Below are positions 1-8,844 of a DNA stretch of 64,000 bases, one piece after another (the stretch's first letter is position 1; each line of letters opens with the position of its first letter). A model generated the notes under the pieces. It was not told where the DNA came from. It worked only from the letters and a program-made list of their open reading frames with translations, and did not search any database. A program made the position numbers and the translations under genes. This DNA is from Caldilineaceae bacterium (lineage in GTDB: Bacteria > Chloroflexota > Anaerolineae > Caldilineales > Caldilineaceae): NCBI GenBank assembly GCA_020634815.1, contig JACKBA010000034.1, forward strand, positions 1 through 64,000, in the 5' to 3' direction.

Positions 1-177
1 GCCTTTCAGGATTTTCTGACGACGCTCAACGTGCCGACGACGCGCGACTTGCGGCGTTTGCAGTCGCAACTGGACGATCTGAACTCGAAGATCGGCGCGC
101 TGTTGGAAGAACAGCAGCGCGGTGAGGCGGATGACACGCCGTCTGCTCCGTCCGGCACGCCGGAAGATCGGCAATGA
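1..177 (+). CDS. C-terminal fragment of a phasin/PhaE-like protein (5' end outside window)
   Basis: The frame is open from base 1 to a TGA and gives 58 residues. It starts AFQDFLTTLNVPTTRDLRRL, continues as a heptad-rich helix (LQSQLDDLNSKIGALLEE) and ends in a disordered acidic/Ser/Pro tail. A 'NVPTxxDLxxLxxxLDxLxxKI' coiled coil is typical of the C-termini of phasins and PhaE-type polyhydroxyalkanoate synthase subunits, which coat PHA granules or assist the synthase. Only the tail is visible, so the family is a guess from style. The patatin-like lipase gene follows 46 bases downstream on the same strand and may be co-transcribed. Confidence 0.45.
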   Translation, partial: AFQDFLTTLNVPTTRDLRRLQSQLDDLNSKIGALLEEQQRGEADDTPSAPSGTPEDRQ

Positions 178-223
178 CGCTAGAGCCGGTAGACTGCCGG
201 CTGCAGGATTGATTGAAACAACC

Positions 224-1591
224 ATGGCAAACCATCGCCAGACGCCGGCTGTACACAATGGGAACCTCAACACCGATTCCAACAATGGGTCTGTAAAACA
301 GAACGCAGTGTACAGGGCACAAGGCGGGCGCATGCGCAAGCGCAGCAAGGTAGCGCTGGTTCTCGCCGGTGGCGGTATCACCGGCGCCGTCTATGAAGTC
401 GGCGCGCTACGCGCCATCAACGACGTTCTCGACGGCCTCACCGTCAACGATTTCGACGTTTTCGTGGGCACGAGCGCCGGCGCGCTGATTACATCGCTCA
501 TCGCCAACGGCTTTGCCCCAGAAGAGATCATTCAACTCATCGACAATCGCCACCCGGAGATCGGCGGTGTTGGCGTGAGCGATGTCTTCCACGCCGACAT
601 CCAGGATTATTTTCGCGGCCTGCTGAATCTGCCGAGAACGCTGTGGCAGATGGGCGTTTCCTCGGTCACCCACCCGCTCAATTTTGCGGTTTCAGACGTG
701 CTCTGGGAACTGGCCGAACTGCTTCCTTCCGGCCTCTACGACGGCAATTCGCTGGAGCGCTACGTGCGCAAGCTCCTCGAGATGCCGGGACGCTGCAACC
801 GCTTCGATTTCCTCGAAAAGGAACTCTATATCGTTGCTACGGAGTTGGACAGCGGCAATCGCGCCGTCTTTGGTCAGGGCGGCAAGGGTATCGTGCCCAT
901 CAGCCGCGCCGTGGCCGCCAGCAGTGCCATTCCCATCCTTTACCGGCCCGTACAGATCTTCGGCAAGGATTATGTGGATGGCGGGCTGCACGGCACCGCC
1001 AGCCTGGATCTCGCCATCGAGGCCGGCGCCAAGCTGGTCATTTGCATCAACCCCATGGTGCCCCTCAACGCGGCACGCGCCTTCCCGAAGCAGCACTACA
1101 TGCGCGACCACGGACTTCAGGCGATCGTCAATCAGACCGTGCGTACGCTGCTCCACTCGAGCCTGCGCTATCACATCAAGAATCTCAAGGTGAAGTATCC
1201 GGACGTGGATATCATCTTGATCCAGCCCGAGTGGAACGACGAGCGCATGTTCTCGAACAACCCCATGTACTTCAATTCGCGCCTGCAACTGGCTGAACAT
1301 GGCTTTGAGAGCGTCACCAGTGGGCTGCTCGAGAACATCGACTTCTACCAACAGACGCTCTACCGCCACGGCATCGAAATGCACACCGACCTGGTCGCCC
1401 GCGAATTGGACGTGATCCGCGAGACGAGCGGCGACACCCAGGTGCTCAACGAGATCATTGCCCACCCGGAACACCTCCGGGCGGAATTTGCACGCCGCGA
1501 TGGTGGCGAAACCGGCGAAACATCGCTGCAGGAGTCGCTCAGCCGGCTGGAGCAGAATCTGGAACGACTGGACGATCTGATCGGCAGCTAA
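224..1591 (+). CDS. Patatin-like phospholipase / lipid acyl hydrolase
   Basis: Cytoplasmic or membrane-peripheral acyl hydrolase of 455 residues. The patatin hallmarks are visible: the oxyanion-hole glycine loop LAGGGITGAV near residues 47-56, the nucleophile elbow GTSAG with Ser84, and the second dyad residue in YVDGG with Asp252. Members hydrolyse phospholipids or neutral acyl esters. The C-terminal about 170 residues are helical and specific to long bacterial members. The frame is also open from a GTG at 122, but that would overlap the upstream gene by 56 bases. ATG 224 was taken; ATG 332, which has a better Shine-Dalgarno-like AAGGCGG and lies just before the conserved domain, is equally possible. 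A link to PHA granules through the upstream neighbour is speculative. Confidence 0.85.
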   Translation: MANHRQTPAVHNGNLNTDSNNGSVKQNAVYRAQGGRMRKRSKVALVLAGGGITGAVYEVGALRAINDVLDGLTVNDFDVFVGTSAGALITSLIANGFAPEEIIQLIDNRHPEIGGVGVSDVFHADIQDYFRGLLNLPRTLWQMGVSSVTHPLNFAVSDVLWELAELLPSGLYDGNSLERYVRKLLEMPGRCNRFDFLEKELYIVATELDSGNRAVFGQGGKGIVPISRAVAASSAIPILYRPVQIFGKDYVDGGLHGTASLDLAIEAGAKLVICINPMVPLNAARAFPKQHYMRDHGLQAIVNQTVRTLLHSSLRYHIKNLKVKYPDVDIILIQPEWNDERMFSNNPMYFNSRLQLAEHGFESVTSGLLENIDFYQQTLYRHGIEMHTDLVARELDVIRETSGDTQVLNEIIAHPEHLRAEFARRDGGETGETSLQESLSRLEQNLERLDDLIGS

Positions 1592-1648
1592 CCTGGCGCC
1601 ACGCTTCCACCCCTCATACCGGCCCGGGGGCCATTCTCACACACATCC

Positions 1649-2848
1649 ATGTTCACAGGACAACCTCGGCACGTTCGCAGCTTCCTCTGGTTCCTTGCCG
1701 GAAGCGCACTCGTCCTGTTGATTTTCGTCATCCTCTCCGCAGGGCGCGAGCCGGAATGGGTGCCCTCGGCGGATTTCGTGGACGACGAGCTGATTCCCGT
1801 CAACGATCCATCGCCGCCCCATTTCACCCCCGGCACGCTGGCGCCGCGCGCCGATAGCACCATTGTCACGGTACCCATGGCGGCGCCATACGGCACGCGC
1901 TGGCGCGCCGGCGTCGGTGTGCCCGATCTCAACCTCGCCTATTTCGCCTGGCCGGTCGACCGGCCTGGCTGGTATCTCAACTGGAGCACCAACCTGCGCA
2001 TCGAGCCAATCTTTCTCGGCCTGGGCCGTCGCAGCGTCATGGAGGCGCCGCCCGACCGCTTCGGCATGGAATTCACGCCCATGGTGCGCATGAAGAACGG
2101 GCGCCTCTTTCCCGACACGCACACGCTGCGCGACCTGGCCCGCCGCTACCCCGGGCTGACCTGGCTCATCGGCAACGAACCGGATGTGCGCTGGCAGGAC
2201 AACACGCCGCCCGAGATCTACGCCGTCGCCTATCGGCGCGCCTACAGCGCCATCAAGGAGGGCGACCCGACCGCGCAGGTCGCGATCGGCGGCGTCAGCC
2301 AGATCACGCCGCTGCGTCTCGAGTACCTGACCCGCGTGTGGGACTTTTACCGGTCGCTCTACGGCACGGCCATCCCCGTCGACGTGTGGACGATGCATGC
2401 CTTCGTGTTGCGCGAGGAGCGCACCGGCTGGGGGGTCAACATGCCGCCCGGCTTCTACATCGAGCAACGCGGCGAGTTGTGGGAGGTGGAAGACCACGAC
2501 AGCCTGGCGCTCGTCGAAGAGCAGATCCGGGCCATGCGCCGGTGGATGGCATCGCGCGGTTTGCAGGAAAAGCCGCTGTGGATCACGGAGTACGGTATCC
2601 TCATGCCGGAGGAATACGGCTTCCCGCCCGAGCGCGTCAGCCGCTTTCTCGTCGGCAGCTTCGACCTCTTCCAATCCCTGCGCGACGAAACGATCGGCAT
2701 GCCCGAGGACGGTCACCGCCTGGTGCAGCGCTGGAACTGGTATTCCGCCCGCGATAGCCGCTACCCGACGGGCAACCTCTTTGACAACTGGGGTGAATCG
2801 ACCCCAGTGGGGGATACCTACTGGGAGTACCTGCGCACGACACCGTAA
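1649..2848 (+). CDS. Membrane-anchored GH-A-clan glycoside hydrolase-like protein
   Basis: The 399-residue product starts with a short basic stretch and one hydrophobic anchor (about residues 12-32, FLWFLAGSALVLLIFVIL), so the rest should lie outside the membrane. The body looks like a TIM barrel. 'WLIGNEPD' (Glu177) matches the Asn-Glu-Pro acid/base motif, and 'LWITEYGIL' (Glu314) matches the nucleophile strand of clan GH-A retaining glycosidases. Aromatic-rich strands (VWTMHAF, WNWYSARDSRYPTGNLF) fit a sugar cleft. The substrate cannot be read from sequence. It lies 57 bases after the patatin gene and convergent with the glycosyltransferase gene. Alternatively it is a non-catalytic barrel protein. 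Confidence 0.6.
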   Translation: MFTGQPRHVRSFLWFLAGSALVLLIFVILSAGREPEWVPSADFVDDELIPVNDPSPPHFTPGTLAPRADSTIVTVPMAAPYGTRWRAGVGVPDLNLAYFAWPVDRPGWYLNWSTNLRIEPIFLGLGRRSVMEAPPDRFGMEFTPMVRMKNGRLFPDTHTLRDLARRYPGLTWLIGNEPDVRWQDNTPPEIYAVAYRRAYSAIKEGDPTAQVAIGGVSQITPLRLEYLTRVWDFYRSLYGTAIPVDVWTMHAFVLREERTGWGVNMPPGFYIEQRGELWEVEDHDSLALVEEQIRAMRRWMASRGLQEKPLWITEYGILMPEEYGFPPERVSRFLVGSFDLFQSLRDETIGMPEDGHRLVQRWNWYSARDSRYPTGNLFDNWGESTPVGDTYWEYLRTTP

Positions 2849-2886
2849 CTGGGGCGAAAGAACCGGGGAAGTGACCTGGGAAACGC

Positions 2887-4029
2887 CTAGGCCGTCTTTG
2901 CCTCCAACACGCCGACGATCGAGTTGACGATGTCAAACGTTGCCTGGGGATGCCCCATGCTTCGCGCTCGTTCAGACATGCCGCTCAGGGCGTCGCGTTG
3001 CGGGCCAAACCAGCGGGCGACCGTCGCCGCGATCTCCGCCGGCTCCTCGATGTAGGCGCCAACGCCGTTGTCCACCACGTACGGGACATTCCCCTCCTCC
3101 TGGCCCGGGATGAAACCGCTGAGGATGATGGGCAGTCCGCAGATCAGCGCCTCGGCGATCGTGCCGGGGCCGGCCTTGGTGACGATACAATCGCACGCCG
3201 CCATCCACTCCTGCATGTTGTCGACGAAGCCGTTGATCGCCGCCGGAATCGCCCAGTCGAGCGCGGCCAGCCGCTCCTGCATCGCCTTGTTGCGCCCGCA
3301 GACCACGACGATTTGCCCGGCGCCGCTTTCGCCCAGCGCGCGGTTGCAGCGTCGGGCAATCTCCTCCACCGGGCCGATGCCCTCGCCGCCGCCAATCAGC
3401 AGCACGGCCGGTTCATCCTGTGCCATGCCCAGCGCGGCGCGCAACTCCGGCCGCGGGCGGGGCGGCTGCGCAAAGGCCGGGCGGATGGGCAGCCCCAGCA
3501 GGTGGATGCGATCCGCGGGCAGGCCGGCATGCTCCGCCATTGCGTAGGTGTTGTCGCTGGCGACATAGACGGCATCGACCTGCGGGTGGAACCAGAGCGG
3601 GTGCGCCGTAGTCAGGTCGGTGACGACGGTCACATAGGGGATGCGCCGCTGCATCTGTGCCATGGCCAGGAAGCTGACGACCTGCATGAGCGGATGCACG
3701 GAGATGATGAGATCCGGCGCGTGCTGCTCGAAAGCCTGGCTGATGCGTCCGACGGCAAGCCGGCTGCCGACTTGGGAGAGCGTGCGGCTGAGGCCGTGGG
3801 TCTGGTTGCCGTAGAGCAATTTCCACAGCCAGGGCGCATCGTTGGACAGAAACGGGTAGGCCTTGGGCATCTGGTTGAGCGGCCAGGGCAGATAGTCCGT
3901 GATGACGTCGATAATCTCGATGGCAAAACGCCCCGGATACCGTTCGTCGAAGCCGGCCTTCAGTGCCTGCGCGCTGGCGCGATGGCCGCCGCCGGTGTCG
4001 CTCATCAAGATCAAAATCCGTTGTTGCAT
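2887..4029 (-). CDS. MGDG synthase-like processive glycosyltransferase (GT28 type)
   Basis: 380 residues with the two Rossmann-like halves of monogalactosyl/monoglucosyl-diacylglycerol synthases. The N-terminal acceptor domain opens with ILILMSDTGGGHRASAQAL, which has the diagnostic GGGHR loop, followed by 'LIISVHPLMQ' and 'VTDLTTAHPLWFHP'. The C-terminal GT28 domain has GGGEGIGP, 'NGFVDNMQEWMAACDCIVTKAGPGT' in segments and 'GNVPYVVDNGVGAY', the donor-sugar site. The expected role is transfer of hexose from an NDP-sugar to diacylglycerol at the inner face of the membrane. ATG 4029 (SD-like GAG about 8 bases upstream) was chosen over an in-frame GTG four codons earlier. The sugar-transferase gene lies upstream on the same strand after 66 bases. 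Confidence 0.85.
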   Translation of the reverse strand: MQQRILILMSDTGGGHRASAQALKAGFDERYPGRFAIEIIDVITDYLPWPLNQMPKAYPFLSNDAPWLWKLLYGNQTHGLSRTLSQVGSRLAVGRISQAFEQHAPDLIISVHPLMQVVSFLAMAQMQRRIPYVTVVTDLTTAHPLWFHPQVDAVYVASDNTYAMAEHAGLPADRIHLLGLPIRPAFAQPPRPRPELRAALGMAQDEPAVLLIGGGEGIGPVEEIARRCNRALGESGAGQIVVVCGRNKAMQERLAALDWAIPAAINGFVDNMQEWMAACDCIVTKAGPGTIAEALICGLPIILSGFIPGQEEGNVPYVVDNGVGAYIEEPAEIAATVARWFGPQRDALSGMSERARSMGHPQATFDIVNSIVGVLEAKTA

Positions 4030-4095
4030 GGTGTGCGTCACTCGACTGATTGGCGTGTGGTGGAAATGGGTGGCGCCGACAACGCGGGCGCCCGG

Positions 4096-5616
4096 TCAGT
4101 AGGCGCCCTTGGCCTGGATGACGGCCGGCACCGAGCGCAGCAGGATGCTCATGTCCAGCCCGAGGCTCCAGTTCTCGACATAGTAGATGTCCAGGAGCAC
4201 CATCTCGTCGAAGGTGAGATCGCTGCGTCCGCTGACCTGCCAGAGCCCCGTGAGCCCGGGGCTGACGGAGAGGCGCTTCTTCATCCATTCCTGGTAGTGC
4301 GCCACTTCGCTGGGCAGGTTCGGCCGCGGCCCGATGAGGCTCATGTCGCCGCGCAACACATTGTAAAGCTGGGGCAGTTCGTCCAGGCTGTAGCGCCGGA
4401 TGACACGCCCGACGCGCGTCAGGCGCGGGTCGTTGCGAATCTTGAAGAGGGGGCCGGACGATTCGTTCATGCCGGCGATCTCGGGCCGCAGCGCATCGGC
4501 ATTGCTGACCATGGAACGGAACTTGTAGCAGCGAAATTCCTTGCCGTTCTTGCCCACGCGCACCTGGCTGTAGAAGATCGGCCCGGGCGTGTCCAGGCGA
4601 ATGGCCAGGCCGATCAAGCCGATCACCGGCAGCATGACGAGCGACATCGCCGTGCCCACGACCAGGTCGAAGCCGCGCTTGAGCACCAGGTTCCAGCCCT
4701 GAATCGAGATGTCGCGCGTCGAGATCAGCGGGATTCCGTTGAGTTCCTCGACCTTCATCTGGTTCTTGGTAAGCTGGAAAAAGTCGGGCACGACGTAGGC
4801 CGCCACGTCGAGCTGCTCGCACTCGCGCAGGATGCGCTGGATGGTGCGGTGCGTCTGCCACGGCAGGCAGATGATGACGCGGTCGATGTGCTGTGCGGTG
4901 ATCACGTCGGCGGCGTTCTCGACCGGTCCCAGCGCCTTGAAGCGCCCCACGTCCGTCGTGCTCTTGGCCGGGTTGTCGTCGAGAAAGCCGATCAACTTCA
5001 GCCCATAGTCGGGGCGCGCCGCCATGGTACGCATGACCATGCGCCCGACGTCGCCGGCGCCCACCAGCAACACGCGATGCACGCCGATGTCATACTGGCG
5101 CAGGTGGCTGCGCGCCACCATGATTAACATGCGGCCGATGCCGAGATAGCCGGTCACCAGGATCGCCGTGTAGAGGAAGACGAGACGGCTGTAGAGCATG
5201 GGGCGGAAGATCAGGTTGAGGACGATGAGCACGATGACGCCTGCCGTGGAGGCCGTGGCGATGCGCCAGACTTCCTCGACCCAACTGCGCCCTGGCTGGT
5301 AGGGGTAGACGCCCGAGAAGCGAAAGGCGACGAGCAACACCACGACGAGCAGCACCACCAGGGGCAGATAGCTCCACACCGGCAGTTGAAACGCGGGATC
5401 GACGCTGATGAAGAGCTGTGCCTGATAGCGCAACAGGTACGCGGTCAAGAAGGCCGCAAAGATCAGCAGCGCGTCGGAGAGCACCAGCAGGTATCTCCAA
5501 CTGCCGGCAGGCACGCGACGCACCAGGCTGACAAAGCGGCCTTCGCGCAGGTCTTCGGTTCCCAAACCGTCGCTCGTTGCGGATTCGGTCAGATTCAAGT
5601 TATCAACTGTCGCCAT
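4096..5616 (-). CDS. Polyprenyl-phosphate sugar phosphotransferase (WcaJ/exopolysaccharide initiator family)
   Basis: 506 residues with the full long form of this family: about four N-terminal membrane segments (residues 40-150), a CoA_binding_3-type Rossmann region (RVLLVGAGDVGRMVMRTM through 'IGFLDDNPAK'), one more hydrophobic segment, and the catalytic Bac_transf domain. The catalytic signatures are KRGFDLVVGTAM, 'LDTPGPIFYSQVRVGKNGKEF', 'CYKFRSM', 'DELPQLYNVLRGDMSLIGPRP' and 'PGLTGLWQVSGRS'. The enzyme transfers a sugar-1-phosphate to undecaprenyl phosphate and so starts exopolysaccharide or glycan assembly. No other polysaccharide genes are adjacent except the glycolipid transferase, so the pathway is unassigned. 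A promoter with an extended -10 sits just upstream. Confidence 0.92.
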   Translation of the reverse strand: MATVDNLNLTESATSDGLGTEDLREGRFVSLVRRVPAGSWRYLLVLSDALLIFAAFLTAYLLRYQAQLFISVDPAFQLPVWSYLPLVVLLVVVLLVAFRFSGVYPYQPGRSWVEEVWRIATASTAGVIVLIVLNLIFRPMLYSRLVFLYTAILVTGYLGIGRMLIMVARSHLRQYDIGVHRVLLVGAGDVGRMVMRTMAARPDYGLKLIGFLDDNPAKSTTDVGRFKALGPVENAADVITAQHIDRVIICLPWQTHRTIQRILRECEQLDVAAYVVPDFFQLTKNQMKVEELNGIPLISTRDISIQGWNLVLKRGFDLVVGTAMSLVMLPVIGLIGLAIRLDTPGPIFYSQVRVGKNGKEFRCYKFRSMVSNADALRPEIAGMNESSGPLFKIRNDPRLTRVGRVIRRYSLDELPQLYNVLRGDMSLIGPRPNLPSEVAHYQEWMKKRLSVSPGLTGLWQVSGRSDLTFDEMVLLDIYYVENWSLGLDMSILLRSVPAVIQAKGAY

Positions 5617-5644
5617 GTCGATTCATGTCGCACGTTAGAATGGT

Positions 5645-5673
5645 ATTGTGCCAGCGATCTGGAACTGCCACAA
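5645..5673 (-). promoter_or_regulatory. Promoter of the sugar-transferase gene (extended -10)
   Basis: Read on the minus strand: TTGTGG, a 17-base spacer ending in TGG, then CACAAT. The predicted start is about 22 bases before the ATG. It matches the TGnTAnAAT style seen elsewhere in the window. Pattern match only. Confidence 0.5.
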
Positions 5674-5867
5674 GTTGACCCCGTGCCTTTGGGTCGCCTT
5701 CTCGTCTGGCGCAAAAGTCGCAGGCGCGGTTTTCCTACCGCACAATTGCCATTCGCGCGCATGCACCATGCCGCCTGCCGGTGCGACGCATGCCGCCGAT
5801 CATCCGGGACACGCCTGCTGCCTGCCTTCATTTGACACGAGATTCTACAACCACCATACTACCTCGC

Positions 5868-7574
5868 ATGCACGACGACGAATTGATCCCGCCTGCCGGC
5901 GCGGAGGAGGATCGCCCGCCGGACGCTTCCGGGCCAGATGCGACGCCCGCGCGCTGGTCGCTGCCGCCCGAACTGAGCGACTGGCAGGTCTGGGATGTGG
6001 ACGGGAGTGTCGCTGCCCCGGAGGCGGTAGCGCCGGCGCTCGCCCCTGCTATTGCCGATATCCAGGACGATGTCCTCGTCGTCTCTCTCTCCGAACGCCA
6101 CCTGCATGTCGAAGCGGGCGGCAGCGCCACGCTGGGTGTAACCGTGCTCAACAACGGCAGCCGCCGTGCGCTGGTGCGCGTGCACCTGGAGGGCTGGCTG
6201 GACGACCGCTGGGTACTCGACCCCTATTTGCAGGCCTCCATCAATCCCGGCGAGCGCCGTACGCTGGATCTGACGATCACACCTCCGCGCACGGCCGACT
6301 CCGAGGCAGGCGACTATCACCTGGCTGTGGTCGCTCGTTCGTCCGACTACCCGGATCGTTACGCACGCCTGGGCGCCATCCTGACTGTCGCCGCGTTCGA
6401 CCGGCTGTCATTCGAGGTAACGGCGGGGCACGATCGCACCGTCACCTGGTGGCAGCGCGCGGCCACGCTACAGGTCTCCGTTGCCAATGAGGGCAACCAC
6501 GCCATCGCGTTGCAATTGAGCGGCAGCGCGCCGGACGACCTGTGCCGCTTCGATTTCCTGTCCGGCGGCAAGGCGGAGACGGCACCGATCCTCAATCTGC
6601 GGCCCGGGCAGCGTGCCCGCGTGCCGCTGCGTGCGACGGTGCAGCGCCTGCCGTTGATCGGCCTTCAGGCCCGGCCGCTGCCGCTCCTGCTATCGGCGGC
6701 GGCGGTGGGGGACGAGGCGCCGCCGCGGCGGCTGCGAACTTCCCTGCACGTACGGCCACTGATCGGCCCGCTGCAACTGGCATCGCTGACCGGGCTCATA
6801 GCCGCCGGGGCGATTGCCGTCATGCTCCTGGTCATCGTCACGGCACTCTTCGTGCGCGCCGGCACGCTGCCCGCCGCTGCTGCGCCCACGCCGGCGCCGG
6901 CCATGGCCGCTCCACCGGTGATCATCGTCAACCTCAACCAGCCGGCTGCGGCCAGCCCCGGCGTGACCGGCGCCGAGATGAGCGCGCCGGCGCCCGTGGC
7001 CTCGCTGCCCGACCCGTCGCTGCCGCTGGTGCTGCCCGACCAGATTACGGCACCCGGCAACGGCGGACCGGCGCGCACGGTGCCCGCTACCGGCTTCGAG
7101 GCGCCGGCGGCCGCGCCTGCACCGGCGCGCGCCACGGTAGGCGAAGGTGGCCAACTCACCTACGCACAGATGTTCCAGGAGATCGGCACGCAGCACGATC
7201 TCGACTGGCGCATGCTGGCGGCGCAGGCCTACGTGGAGAGCAGCTTCGACTCGCTGGCCTTGAGCAATGCCGGCGCGATGGGTCTCATGCAGGTGTTGCC
7301 GGATACGTGGCGCGAGTGGGCGCCTGCCGTCAACGCTAGCGACCCCTTCGACAGCTACAGCAATGTGCAGGTGGCGGCTGTCTATCTCGATTACCTGCGC
7401 AGCCGCCTTTCCGCCCAGGGCCACCCTGAAAAAGAGTGGATGCTGGTTGCCTACAACTGGGGGCCGGAGCGGCTGAACAATTTTCTGGCCGGCGGCGGCG
7501 CGTGGACGGATCTCCCCGACGCGCGGCGCCGCTACGCCGAAGACATCCTGCGCATTGCCCAAACCATTCCCTGA
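5868..7574 (+). CDS. Membrane-anchored lytic transglycosylase (SLT domain)
   Basis: 568 residues. The N-terminal half is a cytoplasmic or adaptor-like region with beta-sandwich, CARDB-like stretches ('GGSATLGVTVLNNGSRRALV', 'LDLTITPP'). One membrane helix follows (LTGLIAAGAIAVMLLVIVTALFV, about residues 305-327), then an Ala/Pro-rich linker, then a C-terminal goose-lysozyme-like SLT domain. The SLT signatures are all present: catalytic Glu457 in YVESSFD, GAMGLMQVLPDT, and 'LVAYNWG'. It should cleave the glycan strands of peptidoglycan. Having the large domain before the single helix is unusual and suggests the N-terminal half binds something in the cytoplasm. The first good ATG (5868) follows an in-frame open stretch from 5781 that has no ribosome site. 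Confidence 0.85.
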   Translation: MHDDELIPPAGAEEDRPPDASGPDATPARWSLPPELSDWQVWDVDGSVAAPEAVAPALAPAIADIQDDVLVVSLSERHLHVEAGGSATLGVTVLNNGSRRALVRVHLEGWLDDRWVLDPYLQASINPGERRTLDLTITPPRTADSEAGDYHLAVVARSSDYPDRYARLGAILTVAAFDRLSFEVTAGHDRTVTWWQRAATLQVSVANEGNHAIALQLSGSAPDDLCRFDFLSGGKAETAPILNLRPGQRARVPLRATVQRLPLIGLQARPLPLLLSAAAVGDEAPPRRLRTSLHVRPLIGPLQLASLTGLIAAGAIAVMLLVIVTALFVRAGTLPAAAAPTPAPAMAAPPVIIVNLNQPAAASPGVTGAEMSAPAPVASLPDPSLPLVLPDQITAPGNGGPARTVPATGFEAPAAAPAPARATVGEGGQLTYAQMFQEIGTQHDLDWRMLAAQAYVESSFDSLALSNAGAMGLMQVLPDTWREWAPAVNASDPFDSYSNVQVAAVYLDYLRSRLSAQGHPEKEWMLVAYNWGPERLNNFLAGGGAWTDLPDARRRYAEDILRIAQTIP

Positions 7575-7607
7575 TCGCTTCTCTATCTGACTTGTGGAGC
7601 ATCTGCC

Positions 7608-8654
7608 ATGCAACGACCGGACATGACGGGGCTTTCCCCCGAAATTCTAGCTTACATCGAAGCGCTGGAAGCCGAGATCGAAACCTTGCGCAGCGAGGGC
7701 GAGGATTCCCGGCGCGCCGAAGCGCCGCTGGAGCCGAGCGAGCCGCCCACCACGATCAACATCATCACCGTGAGCGCCGGGGGCGTCGCCAAGCGCACGC
7801 CGCGCCACCTTTATCTGCGCCAGCGCCGCGGCGGTATGGGCGTCTTCGATCTCGACACGCCGGAGAACGACCCGCCTGCCTTTGTCGTCATGGCCGACGT
7901 GGCGGCGGGCCTGATTCTGCTGACCGACCAGGGCCGCGCCTTCCGGCTGCCCGTCAGTGAGGTGCCTGAGCGCGATGTACGCGGGCGCGGCGAATCGCTC
8001 CTGGCGCGCTTCCCCATGCGCCCCGGCGAGCGGCTGGCCATCGTGGCGACCGACACGCCGGTGGATGGCGGCGCCTTCCTCCTGCTGGTCACGGAGCGCG
8101 GCCAGATCCGGCGCATCGCACGCCAGTATGTTGGTCCGAGTTTGCAGCCGGGCACGGTGCTTTGCGACCCGCGCGATGGCGGCGCTCCTGCCGCGGCGTG
8201 CTGGAGCCATGGGGCCGGCGAGGTCTTCATCGTCACACGCAGCGGGCTGGCCATTCGTTTCAGCGAGCGGCAGGTGCCGGTACGCGGCTGCCTCGGCCTG
8301 CGCGTCAACCCCGACGACCGCGTCGTGGCGGTTGCGGCGCCGGCCGCGGATGGCGGCGTCTTTCTGCTTTCACAGGACGGCAAGGGCACGGTGCGCCTCA
8401 TGCCCGGCTTCAGCGCCAACAAGTCGCCGGGCTCCGGCGGCAAGGTTGCCATCAAGGCCGATGTGGTGGTCGGCGCTCACGTCGTCGACGCACAGAGCGA
8501 TCTCTTTGCCATCTCGCGGCTGGGCAAGGTCATCCGCTTCCAGGTGAGCGAGGTGCCGGCCAAGGAGGGTGTCGTGCAAGGCGTCAACTGCATGGCCCTG
8601 CGCGCCGACGACTGCGTGGCCCTCACTGCCGGCTCGGTTGCCCCCGCCGCGTAA
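7608..8654 (+). CDS. Stand-alone GyrA C-terminal-domain-like beta-propeller protein
   Basis: 348 residues. A short N-terminal coiled coil ('PEILAYIEALEAEIETLRSE') is followed by six GyrA_CTD-type blades. Blade hallmarks recur: 'LLTDQGRAFRLPVSEVPE', 'LLVTERGQIRRIARQ', 'FIVTRSGLAIRFSERQVP', 'FLLSQDGKGTVRLMPGF', 'FAISRLGKVIRFQVSEVP'. The first blade holds QRRGGMG (residues 72-78), nearly the GyrA-box QRRGGKG that wraps DNA in gyrase. There is no breakage-reunion domain and no active-site tyrosine region, so it is not a gyrase subunit. It could wrap DNA or act as a free partner of GyrA/ParC. It starts 33 bases after the transglycosylase gene and ends at a strong terminator. Confidence 0.8.
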   Translation: MQRPDMTGLSPEILAYIEALEAEIETLRSEGEDSRRAEAPLEPSEPPTTINIITVSAGGVAKRTPRHLYLRQRRGGMGVFDLDTPENDPPAFVVMADVAAGLILLTDQGRAFRLPVSEVPERDVRGRGESLLARFPMRPGERLAIVATDTPVDGGAFLLLVTERGQIRRIARQYVGPSLQPGTVLCDPRDGGAPAAACWSHGAGEVFIVTRSGLAIRFSERQVPVRGCLGLRVNPDDRVVAVAAPAADGGVFLLSQDGKGTVRLMPGFSANKSPGSGGKVAIKADVVVGAHVVDAQSDLFAISRLGKVIRFQVSEVPAKEGVVQGVNCMALRADDCVALTAGSVAPAA

Positions 8655-8677
8655 TAGCCATCTCCACCGTAATACCG

Positions 8678-8709
8678 ACGGACCGGTGTGCAATCCCGGT
8701 CCGTTTTTG
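8678..8709 (+). terminator. Rho-independent terminator
   Basis: A perfect 9-bp stem (ACGGACCGG / CCGGTCCGT) with a 9-base loop is followed by TTTTT. It closes the transglycosylase/GyrA-CTD unit. The 430-base stretch from here to 9087 otherwise holds only the promoter below and two TTGTAGG direct repeats 12 bases apart (8789 and 8801); no small gene is convincing. Confidence 0.85.
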
Positions 8710-8835
8710 GTTTCCTTGCCAATGATTGCCCGCCGAATGCGTGCTGATTGGCGCGTCGCTCCAGAGGTGGGGCAATTCTGATAGAAAATTGTAGGGCTTT
8801 TTGTAGGAATTACACTATGCCCGGCAAGGAACCTC

Positions 8836-8844
8836 TGCTATAAT
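8836..8844 (+). promoter_or_regulatory. Extended -10 promoter TGCTATAAT
   Basis: A perfect TGn-TATAAT; no good -35 lies at the usual distance, as expected for extended -10 promoters. It leaves an untranslated leader of about 235 bases before the ParB-like gene, long enough for regulation, but no known structure was recognised in it. Confidence 0.65.

Noticed and set aside
213..223. TTGAAACAACC, identical to a unit of the 11-bp operator, just before the patatin ATG
   Set aside because: Only a single unit, no tandem partner at 11 bp and no -10 at the right distance; probably chance.
2950..5127. 725-codon plus-strand open frame across the glycosyltransferase and sugar-transferase genes
   Set aside because: Spans two well-supported minus-strand genes and their spacer; a composition artefact.
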